A stretch of 16,050 bases of DNA from Larix sibirica (Eukaryota > Streptophyta > Pinopsida > Pinales > Pinaceae): assembly GCA_004151065.3 (NCBI GenBank), contig NWUY0300024431.1, positions 38,512 to 54,561 of the forward strand. Direction: 5' to 3'. The notes beneath the pieces are model-generated. The model did no database searches. It was not told where the DNA came from and saw only the letters and a program-made list of their open reading frames with translations. The position numbers and the translations under genes were made by a program. This document shows positions 1 to 10,700 of the stretch, piece by piece (the stretch's first letter is position 1; each line of letters begins with the position of its first letter).

Positions 1-120
1 AAACCAAATCTAATACATAAACTTTATTATTTTAAAATGTATAATGTATTAAACCAAATCAAATACATGAACTTTATTATTTCAAAATGTATAATGTATT
101 AAACCAAATCAAATAGCAAG
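1..120. repeat. 50-bp direct tandem repeat, about 2.4 copies
   Basis: Units begin at 1, 51 and 101, each opening with aaaccaaatc, and copies 1 and 2 differ at only a few positions. The array begins at the window edge, so it may extend further left. It is AT-rich and noncoding. No function is suggested. Confidence 0.9.
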
Positions 121-402
121 GTGATTAAACTTGTATTAATATAATGATCTAAGTTGAAATTCTTAATGATTCAGTTGAAATTAGTGAGTAGATATAAAAA
201 AAAAAATCAAATAAGATAAAAAGAAGTATTTAAAAATAGATCATTTCAGTTGTTAGAATATTTCAGTTGAATGAGCAGTCTTTAATTATCTCAACTTTTT
301 GAGTGAGATCTTGATTTGAAACCTTCCAGATTATGACATCTGCCACAAAGATGCAATGAATTCACAATTACTATGAATCTGTTCTTATAATACTCAGAAA
401 TT

Positions 403-634
403 AAGATTTTAAAAGGTTTAATGCCTCTTCCATAATTGAGTTTGTTGAATTCAAATTCATATCTTTAATAGTTTCATTGCAGTAGTGAAATGGGTCGATT
501 TGAATTAAAACAAGTAAAGATTTTAAAAGGTTTAATCATAATGTCTCTTCCATAATTGAGTTTGTTGAATTCAAATTCATTTATTTAATAGTTTCATTGC
601 AGTAGCGAAATGGGGGCGATATGAATTAAAAGAA
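403..634. repeat. 114-bp direct duplication, two copies
   Basis: Copy 1 starts at 403 and copy 2 at 517, each opening with aagattttaaaagg. Both contain the shared stretch ccataattgagtttgttgaa and a gcagtag(t/c)gaaatggg segment. Copy 2 carries a few extra bases (tcataa-like) near its start. This is noncoding DNA in the 3' flank of the gene. A shorter echo follows, with aagaaattctttaca occurring twice at about 629-670. Confidence 0.85.
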
Positions 635-1071
635 ATTCTTTACAAATTCAGTAAAAGAAATTCTTTACAGTTAAAATAAATAGTACTACCAAGAAATTCT
701 GCTCACAATTAACTAAGCAGCGATTACTAGATTCAGAAGGAATACACTTTGAACGTCGAATAGAACACAAATTTAATCACCGCATAACACAAACACACAA
801 TCTCAATCTCTGGAACCAAAATTCGACTAGGATATTTAATTGCCAAAATTCGACTGGATATTTATATAGCTTCTAGTTGATGGAGCTTAACTTCATCAGC
901 CAAAATGTGAACAGTAGTAGACAATTGACATACGCTATGCATATTTAGAAGTCAATACCCGAACCATTACCCTTGCATATTGGTAAAATCCATGGACGAT
1001 TAAATCAGTCCCATGAACCGAAGTTCACAATTATGCTGCAAGAGTTGGGATTTTTGGTGTATAATTGTGCT
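635..1071. other. 3' intergenic flank, no gene seen
   Basis: This is moderately AT-rich sequence with no ORF of note on either strand and no RNA gene that I recognise. It lies beyond the probable end of the HD-ZIP transcript. Confidence 0.5.
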
Positions 1072-1077
1072 TTTATT
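1072..1077 (-). terminator. Candidate polyadenylation signal AATAAA
   Basis: The plus-strand tttatt reads AATAAA on the minus strand, about 300 nt past the TGA at 1374-1376. That spacing is ordinary for a plant 3' UTR. Plant poly(A) signals are loosely defined, so the assignment rests on position and motif only. Confidence 0.35.
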
Positions 1078-1373
1078 AACGCTTGGCAAGGATATAAGTG
1101 GTTCGATCTTGACTCCTGAATACATTTAACCGAAGCAAGCACCATCAATTGCTTTGAAGACCACTAATGCTGTCTACCAAGAATGAAATCAAAACCATGG
1201 TCAATGTCAACCAAACCATTATTGATATCCCTCATCATCCATTCTTCGATATTGTTTTTCACTTTCGGAGAAGGTAATATATGACTGGAACTGATAAATA
1301 AGAAAACAATGAAATACTAAACCACATCAAGCTGGACAAAAAGGACTAGTACGAATAGAATAGCTTGATTCTC
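1078..1373 (-). other. Probable 3' UTR of the HD-ZIP IV gene
   Basis: This is the sequence between the stop codon and the candidate poly(A) signal. Its base composition is less extreme than the DNA further left. No competing ORF is present. The exact cleavage site is not visible. Confidence 0.4.
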
Positions 1374-1745
1374 TCAAGCATCGTCCAAAATCAATGCTGA
1401 TTTGATTTTCTGTACTGTACAGGAGATCAGGTCTTGTACCGCTTGAAAATCTTCCATTCCAGGCGTGGATGTTGTCATGTTGTCCAACAATAGCTGGAAT
1501 GAAACTGTGAGAATAGATCCTCCAGTATGCATACTGTTTGAGCTACTTCCAGTTTCAGTTAGTGTCCCAAACCCATCTGGAAGAATTACAAAGCCAGATG
1601 GCCAAATTTGAGCATCTTCCGTATTACCTCCAGTCATCACTGATCGAATAGAAGCCATATCAATAGGAGCATAAACAACAGTAGACCCAAGAGCATCTGT
1701 ACAGCACTCTTGCAAAATGAACATTGTCCGATTCGTATTTATAGG
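1374..1745 (-). CDS. HD-ZIP IV coding exon 11 (C-terminus)
   Basis: The acceptor attgcag precedes CCTATAAAT, and the exon ends at TGA 1374-1376 after 123 codons. It reads [20 protein letters not shown], then [33 protein letters not shown] and [14 protein letters not shown]. These are the standard C-terminal blocks of HD-ZIP IV proteins. The tail after them is short (ILDDA). Confidence 0.93.
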   Translation of the reverse strand, partial: PINTNRTMFILQECCTDALGSTVVYAPIDMASIRSVMTGGNTEDAQIWPSGFVILPDGFGTLTETGSSSNSMHTGGSILTVSFQLLLDNMTTSTPGMEDFQAVQDLISCTVQKIKSALILDDA

Positions 1746-4700
1746 CTGCAATATTTAAGTGAACAAATTGAGATATTAATTATGATGGGTAAAAAAATTC
1801 ATGGCATTGATGGCATGAGAAATTCTGGTTTCTTCTCATTACCATCCTACTTCTATATATAATTCATGCCGTTGTGTAATATGGCGCTGCAAAACTTAAA
1901 ACTTACATTTGATCCGAGGAGTCTAACACTATTCCCATGATCGTGTCCTTTCCTAATGCAAGTTATTTCTTGCAATTGAACGGCGGCAGTGAGCATATCC
2001 CACTGCATTATTTAATTTTAATGGTTAGTGACAGATTTTTAACAGCAATTGGAAAATGAGAGTTTATATATTTGCAACTTCAATACTCGCTGGAAAATAA
2101 AAGAAAAAGTTAAGAAGTGAAATAATGACTACATTATTTATTGTGTGGAAATAGATTGAAGGTCTTAAAAGAGAACTTTAATGCTCCACTGAAGATAAAA
2201 TGAACTGTAATGTAGTACACTGGTTTAATGACACGCAACAAAAGAAACTAATTTATTTTCCATATCCTTTGCTGCAGACTCATAAATAGAAGTTGCCCAT
2301 TCGTGGCATATGCTTAGCGATGATGTTTTGTTGCTATCCGGAAGGGAGAAAATGCATTCAATTTTGAAGTAGAGGTTTAGTAATTAGTTGTCAAGAGCTC
2401 TCCTGGCCAAAAATCAATCCTTAAAATGGCTTATTAGTATTCCTTACGAAGGGCTATTAAGGATTTCTTAATCTTCACACTAAGAAATATCTATACCACT
2501 AAGTCTGTTCACTTTTAAAGCAGAGGTTTAATAATCAATTTATTTATAGTAAACTAGAGGTTTAATAATTGTTTGTCAAGGCTAAAAATCAATCCTTAAA
2601 ATGGCTTATTAGTATTCTTAAGAAATGACATAAGGGCTTTTTAATCCTCACACCAAGAAATGGCTATGCCACTAAGTCTATTCGCTTTTAAACTATATCT
2701 CTTCGGATAAGTTTTCATTACACATTATTGTCAACCTGACTGACCTGGGCCACAGAGATTGAAACAAGTCAACTAAGTCATTTAAAAAGTTTAATGGTTT
2801 TCACTGGATGCGATGTCTTTATTATAGACAACTGGTTGTGTCAACCTGACCGACCTAGGCCATAAAGATTAAAACAAGTAAAATAAGCTCTTTTAGAAAG
2901 ATTAATGGTTAACTTCCTTTGAATCTTGATGAACTTTATTGAATGCAATGTCTTTATTGTAGACAGCTAGTTGTATTTGTCACCTAATTGCCAGGTTGTA
3001 TTTCTGACCAAATGCCTGTCTCTAGTTCGTAAATTTTCTGTCATTGCATTGCGTACAAGTGATGAATGTAAGTTACATCAATAATAAATTTATAATAATA
3101 ATTATATAAAAGATTGTTTATTTGAAAAACAAAGAAAAATTATGAATTAGGTATATATAGATTTAATAATTTGTGAATATGATGAATACATTTTAAAAAA
3201 TAATCTCACGCAAGGTAACAATAATTTATATAATATTATATTTTGAAAATAAAAAAAATTAGAGAATCGGATTTAATCATAGTTATAAATAGAAAATTAA
3301 TGGGATGTCATCGAGGAGAGGGGATCCCAACAAACACCCTAGCATGCATGTGGAGAGTCTACCCTATAGCAGCCCCATGCATGCAAAATGATGAAGGAAG
3401 GATGGGTGGGACAACTAGNAAAACTTACATTTGATCCGAGGAGTCTAACACTATTCCCATGATCGTGTCCTTTCATAATACAAGTTATTTCTTGCAATTG
3501 ATCGGCCGCAGTGAGCATATCCCACTGCATTATTTGATTTTAAGTGGTTAGTGATAGATTTCTAACAACAATTAGAAAATGAGAGTTTATATATTTGCAA
3601 CTTCAATACTCGCTGGAAAATAAAAGAAAAAGTTAAGAAGTGAAATAATGACTACATTATTTATTGTGTGGAAATAGATTGAAGGTCTTAAAAGAGAACT
3701 TTAATGCTCCACTGAAGATAAAATGAACTGTAATGTAGTACACTGGTTTAATGACACGCAACAAAAGAAACTAATTTATTTTCCATATCCTTTGCTGCAG
3801 ACTCATAAATAGAAGTTGCCCATTCGTGGCATATGCTTAGCGATGATGTTTTGTTGCTATCCGGAAGGGAGAAAATGCATTCAATTTTGAAGTAGAGGTT
3901 TAGTAATTAGTTGTCAAGAGCTCTCCTGGCCAAAAATCAATCCTTAAAATGGCTTATTAGTATTCCTTACGAAGGGCTATTAAGGATTTCTTAATCTTCA
4001 CACTAAGAAATATCTATACCACTAAGTCTGTTCACTTTTAAAGCAGAGGTTTAATAATCAATTTATTTATAGTAAACTAGAGGTTTAATAATTGTTTGTC
4101 AAGGCTAAAAATCAATCCTTAAAATGGCTTATTAGTATTCTTAAGAAATGACATAAGGGCTTTTTAATCCTCACACCAAGAAATGGCTATGCCACTAAGT
4201 CTATTCGCTTTTAAACTATATCTCTTCGGATAAGTTTTCATTACACATTATTGTCAACCTGACTGACCTGGGCCACAGAGATTGAAACAAGTCAACTAAG
4301 TCATTTAAAAAGTTTAATGGTTTTCACTGGATGCGATGTCTTTATTATAGACAACTGGTTGTGTCAACCTGACCGACCTAGGCCATAAAGATTAAAACAA
4401 GTAAAATAAGCTCTTTTAGAAAGATTAATGGTTAACTTCCTTTGAATCTTGATGAACTTTATTGAATGCAATGTCTTTATTGTAGACAGCTAGTTGTATT
4501 TGTCACCTAATTGCCAGGTTGTATTTCTGACCAAATGCCTGTCTCTAGTTCGTAAATTTTCTGTCATTGCATTGCGTACAAGTGATGAATGTAAGTTACA
4601 TCAATAATAAATTTATAATAATAATTATATAAAAGATTGTTTATTTGAAAAACAAAGAAAAATTATGAATTAGGTATATATAGATTTAATAATTTGTGAA

Positions 4701-7700
4701 TATGATGAATACATTTTAAAAAATAATCTCACGCAAGGTAACAATAATTTATATAATATTATATTTTGAAAATAAAAAAAATTAGAGAATCGGATTTAAT
4801 CATAGTTATAAATAGAAAATTAATGGGATGTCATCGAGGAGAGGGGATCCCAACAAACACCCTAGCATGCATGTGGAGAGTCTACCCTATAGCAGCCCCA
4901 TGCATGCAAAATGATGAAGGAAGGATGGGTGGGACAACTAGCAAGCTTCCTCCTTGTCAACCAAGCTTGTGGAGAGTCTACCCTATAGCAGCCCCATGCA
5001 TGCAAAATGATGAAGGGAGGATGGGTGGGACAACTAGCAAGCTTCCTTTATGTCAACCAAGCTTGGAAACTATAACTATGACAGTGGTTCTAGTGATGTG
5101 AGCTTTATTTTTAATTATGAGGTTTCAAGGTTGGTTTAGGTAGGTATCCCAGCATTGCAAAGAATTATGGGCTCATAATGGACTTGTAAGAGGTTGAAGG
5201 AAGTGGAAGTCAATGGTTTTCAAGCATCTAGTCATTAAATTTTCTATTCCATTGTCTTGAGTCTTTGGGAAAATTTCCCATCTTGGTTAGCCACCCAATG
5301 ACACCCCCTTTGGAATTCTTTGAAGCCCAGAGACTTCCTCTCCATGGCTGGTCAGGGAAAAGGAAGGAAGCTTAGACAAGGTAGCATTAGCCAAACTCAA
5401 ACTAAAGCTCAAAAAGAAGTTGGGGAAGTAAAGGAAACCTCCTACTAGGAGGTGTTGTAGGAGATTCAATCCCAACTTGCTCATGCTAAATCATGGATCC
5501 AAGAGGAACAACACTACACTATGTCAAAAGACACATAAGCAAAAATGAGACCATTAATTCGTGACTTAGGGAATTCTCAAACCCCAAATACCAAGTACTA
5601 TAGGATCTTGGCTCTATATTTGACCACAAAATCATTGTTGGGAAAATATTTGCAAGATACCAAGGAAGAAAGAAGTGAGCTCTTATTAGAGATGGATGAA
5701 ATCAACACAAAGTTGAATCAACTCATCAAGGCCACCACTGGCATGTACTATGAAGCTGTTGTTCAAAATCCAACACCATATTCTACCCAATGGCAAGAGG
5801 TGCCTCCTATTCTTGTGGGTGATGATCATATTACAACCTAGCTTTGTCCTATTACAAGATACCTTTTTTTGCTATCATAGTTATTCTTAGGGGTTCCTAG
5901 TTTCACCAATAGTATTTGAAAAACTCTCTATTCAGCAATTGATAAACTCCCAATTTATCTTTGATTGGGTTTCCTATGGGCAGACCTTTGAGTATTATAT
6001 GAAAAAAAAAATATATCCAAACCAATAATATATATTGGTATTATATCAAACCTAAAAATATAAATATATATAGGATTTTTGGGTAAGTTAAATTGTAATG
6101 ATGATGGTATTTAGCTTAAGGTATATAACTTATAAGAAAGGCTAAATGTTAATTGTAAGTATATGATTCTACTAATCTCAAGAATGAACAAAGTGATGCT
6201 TATTTGTCCACATTATTTGGACTGGAATTACTTTTTAGTCTTGGAGTAGGATCACAAACTATTTTTACTTATATCTTTTTCAAACTTAAAAAAACTAGTT
6301 ATCAATTTAAAACCTGAAAGCTTTTGTTAAAAGTGAAAATTTACTCTTTTAAAAACCACAATACGTATTACAAATATCCAAATTTTATTTTTGCAAAATG
6401 ATACAATGATATAATTAAACAAAAAAATCATTTGAAACTTATAACCTTGAACACAAACTTTTACATAGTGCATTCCAACTCTAACGACTTTTTCTAGAGA
6501 AAAAGGGAGTCTCTCCATTTGAAGTTGAAGCTAGCAGTTTAGCTTTAGGAATTTTTCAAGAACTTGTTATAGATTTATGTAAGTACAGGGAAAGATAAAT
6601 GCATATAAAAAGGCTAGGTTTGTTGACCTCTAACCTTGAATATCAAAAACTTTTGTAGGTTTTAAAAAATATTATGAGTGGGGAGTTGAGATATTTGAAG
6701 TTTTGGGCAATCAAACTCACGAAATTTTGTTACAAATACCAGTTATAGCTTTTATAACTCTGTTGAGTACCCCCATTCTATTCTATTTTATATATTAGAA
6801 TAGTAATCGTAGTAATCAGAACAGTATAACTTCCGTGAAATGTCTAGGAATGGTTAAAAAATTTAACTGGATCTACTCTATCTATTAGAAATTGGGTGAA
6901 AAATAACTCATCTAACCTGGCTTCGATGTCTCTCATCTCGCAGGTAATCGAACGATTTCTGTGGAGTAACTGGAAGCCAGATTGAAGTGGCAGCACTGAG
7001 CACAACACGGCCAGGCAGCGCAGGATTCTCCACGGGCATCCGTGTGGACACTCGAATATCCTCATCACCAGTGGGAGATAACGTAGCCCAGTTGTTAACA
7101 ACCGATGCACTCAGTTTATTACAGAAGTCACTCGTCATGCGCTGAGCAAGTTTCAACAAATTACGCTGGCTTCTGGCATCTGGGATAGCTAATCCACAAA
7201 ATAGCAAATCATTTTAAGAGAAAATAGAACAAATTGTAAAAACGAGCAAGGCTTACCTGTCTCAATTAATTAAGAAAGGTAAACCTTGAAAATAGTAAAA
7301 ACGAGCAAGGCTTACCAGTGGGATCTACATTTATTTCCATGAGAAGAGCCAGACGTTCACATTGGCGCTGCAGAGTTGACAGCCAACGCTGACACCCAAA
7401 TGCCAATCCAGAGCTCACCAAAGAACGATAAAGATTGTGCACGCCTCTCTCGTCATACTCGATATGCTCTATCCATGTTACCTGTTGAGTACAATGAATC
7501 AGTTGTCATCAATGTAAACCTACAGGCTGCAAGGACGCATGGATATTAATACCATAACATGGAATTAGGTTATGAGCAATTACATTTGAACAATTGTTGG
7601 GCAAATCTTGAATGATGCATCCTGATGGCCGCCTCCTGCAATTCAGCGCAGGATTTCGGTTCTCCATCAGATGGTCAGCGGAAACGTCCACCACTGCCCA

Positions 7701-10700
7701 TATTCCTGGACCATGTTGCTGGCACAACCTCAGGAAATAAAACTCTCGAGTCGGACAAAGCGGTGATAGAACTTGAAGTTCCATATACATCTGTTATAGC
7801 AAAGGGTTTTTCTAATGAGATTCTACTTATACTTTGATCATGAAATTAGTATAATTCGACAAATCTATTAAGGGTTAAAAAATCTCAAGATACCATTACT
7901 AAGAGCACCAGAAACTCTTAAATGCAGTTGTTATATGTTCAAATGTCAAAAAGCTTATATTACTAAATGAATTTTTCGATAATATAAGGTTTCATCTAGA
8001 TTTGCAGGTTTCATGGAATAGAATGCTGTAAAATTATTAACATACCAGTTGCACTTCATTGTGCCTTGTACCACCAACACCACTACATAAGACGTCCAAG
8101 GTTGTTGCTCTCGAAATGATAGATGGAAACAGCTCGGCGTAACGGTTCTGTATTGTATACAAAATTTCAGTTAGTTCTAGCAAGATTCGAATACTAATTT
8201 GAATACAATTCAGATATGATATAGAGAAAGCACACTGTTACAAAATTTCAGTTAGTTCAACCATAATATGAAGATTCGAGTACGAATACAATTCTGATAT
8301 GATACAGAGAAAACACACAGTTGAACAGCACATTGTTGAACTGTTCAACAGTGTGTAAAGCACTAGTAGTTACAAAGAAAGTTGAACTGTTCAACAGTGT
8401 GTAAAGCACTAGTAGCTACAAAGAAATTTAAAAAAATAGGAAGCTGAAATAGCGCTGGCACAAACGGTGGTTGTTTGCTTACATACCGCGTCCATGAGTG
8501 TCTCTACCAGATTCATACTATTCATAATCACGGCGCTCGCATGTCTGCTTCCCTCGGTTTTGTAGCCCAAAGGTTTCTGGCCGATGCCCGCAGGGAATTG
8601 ACGGATATATGCATCATAGTCGAGGGTTTCCTTGACCCCATCATGAGGACTTGGGATCCAGCAAGCTTGTTGCATTCGTGCCATTGTGAAGAGCTCATCC
8701 ATTGATGTGACGGCAAGTCCTACTGCATTGCCTTTGTCGATCACCCTTGGACTCCCGGCTCGGCCTGCAACATCAACAGTAGAAAGCCCGTGCAGGAAAT
8801 CGGTTGTGGGATTTACAGTCGATTGCAGGCTGTCAAGAATGTTGACACCAGCACTAACATCTGCCATACCCAGAGAAGCGTTGTGCATAGGAGAATGAGA
8901 TGCCATTTGTGGGAATGGTCTCCCACACAATTTTCCAGTAATCGCACTCAGTCTCTCGAACTGTATAAACCCGTAAAAAGAAAAATTCAGTTACACAAAC
9001 GGTGCATAGCCCACCAACACAGTATAATCATTTTAAGAATTTCATCATCGATAGAATGCATCAATTAATATCAAATTGGACTGCTTACAAACCAATAAAG
9101 CTTGCTAAACTAAAATCAACATCATGGGCAGTAATACTAGTTAGAAACCTATAACAACGGGCATAAGCAAATACCCCACTGTCCAAAGAAAAACCACCCA
9201 CAAGAAACATAAATCCAATGTAAGCAAACAACAGTTAGGAGGAGTCTGCTTTGCACAGCCTATGAGTATCTCTAAAGTTTTCAGCCTACCATTCCATGCA
9301 ATAAGTCCAATATCATCAAACAAAAGTTGGTAGGAGCCTGCTTTGCACAGCCTCTGAGTACCTCTAAAGTTTTCTGCCTACCATTCCATGCAATAAGTTC
9401 AATATCATCAAACAAAAGTTGGGAGGAGCCTTCCTTACAATCTCTGAATGTTTCTAAAGTTTTCTGCCTACCATTCCGTGCAATCAGTCTAACATCATCA
9501 AACAAAAGTTGGAAGGAGCCTTCCTTACAATCTCTGAATTTCCTTAAAGTTTTCCTCCCAGCATTCCATGCAATAGCAGGATCAATTTCATTCTAGCAGA
9601 AAGAAAAACAAATAATTGCTACTCAAAGGAAGGGCGAAATGACAAAGATAAAGGATCAGTGGAGACAAACCTCATCTTTCAACCTCGCATTTTCAATGCG
9701 CAGTTGTTGCTCTTCACAAGGTATGTTGTTGGAAAGCATAGCAGATCCTCCGCAGTTGCAGCAGGTCGGATTTGACATTGCTTCTTTGATCGACAGGTTT
9801 TCCATTCGAAGCTTCTCGTTTTCATCTTTCAATGCCGCATTCTCGTGACGCTCTTGATGAGCCTGACCAATCCAGGAGTTCGAAGATCGATCAGTAAAAT
9901 AGAAGAAAAATATGAATTTCCATGACTTAATTTCACAACTATAATGCACATTAAAAAAATAGCATACCTTCATCTGCGTTCGTCTGTTTTGGAACCAGAA
10001 TTTTATTTGTATGGGTGCAAGGTGTACTTTCTTACTCAGCTGCTGTCTTTGCTTGTCATCTGGGTGAGGGCACTCCTTGAAAAATCTGTAACCAACAAAC
10101 ACAAATGAACTTCATCCAAAAAAAACAAGTCATTCTTGACAAAACAATATTTCTCAATAAACCCAACTGGAACAATAGTAGTTTCACATCTTACGCTTCC
10201 ATCTCCTGAATCTGTTGTGGAGTATGCCTGTGATAAGGCTTCTTGCGCGGAGGGTTATCCTCTTGATCATCCCCGGATCCATTCCCATCTACATTATCGC
10301 TGCCCGACCTACTCTCAATCTCCTCGTCTATTTTGTTCTTTCCAGGATCTCCACTTCTACGGATCATCTCCCCTTTTGAATCCAAGCCACTTGTCTGCCC
10401 AACATGCCCATCTTAAATCTGTAAACAAATGCCCCTATATGGCATTTTATGCCTATTGAATAGCAAACTAATTGAAGACTTTTACTGCCATTACAATTGA
10501 AAAATTCAGAAGAACATACCAGCGTCAAAGCCAGCTTTGGAGTGGAGCTGTAGATGTTCATATCTAGGTTCGGTGACTCTGAAGGAGCAGCGATCATTGC
10601 AGAATAAGACATATCGTTGGACGAGTTCCCAGGAAATGGTCGTTTATTTGAACTTAGCTTATTAACGACCGCAGCACCACCCATGGCCAAGCTACCAAAA

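Noticed and set aside
4766-5101. 111-codon plus-strand ORF, also partly present at 3243-3434
   Set aside because: It is open mainly because the 96-bp repeat period is divisible by three. It lies within an intron and a duplicated block and has no recognisable protein features.
6023-6039. Palindrome ccaataatatatattgg as a regulatory hairpin
   Set aside because: It is imperfect and lies in very AT-rich intron DNA, where such words are expected by chance.
8475-9068. Several plus-strand ORFs opposite exon 5
   Set aside because: They are antisense shadows of the START-domain exon. The minus-strand frame has clear family homology.
9219-9586. CRISPR-like array
   Set aside because: The units are contiguous tandem repeats without unique spacers, and the sequence is a plant intron.
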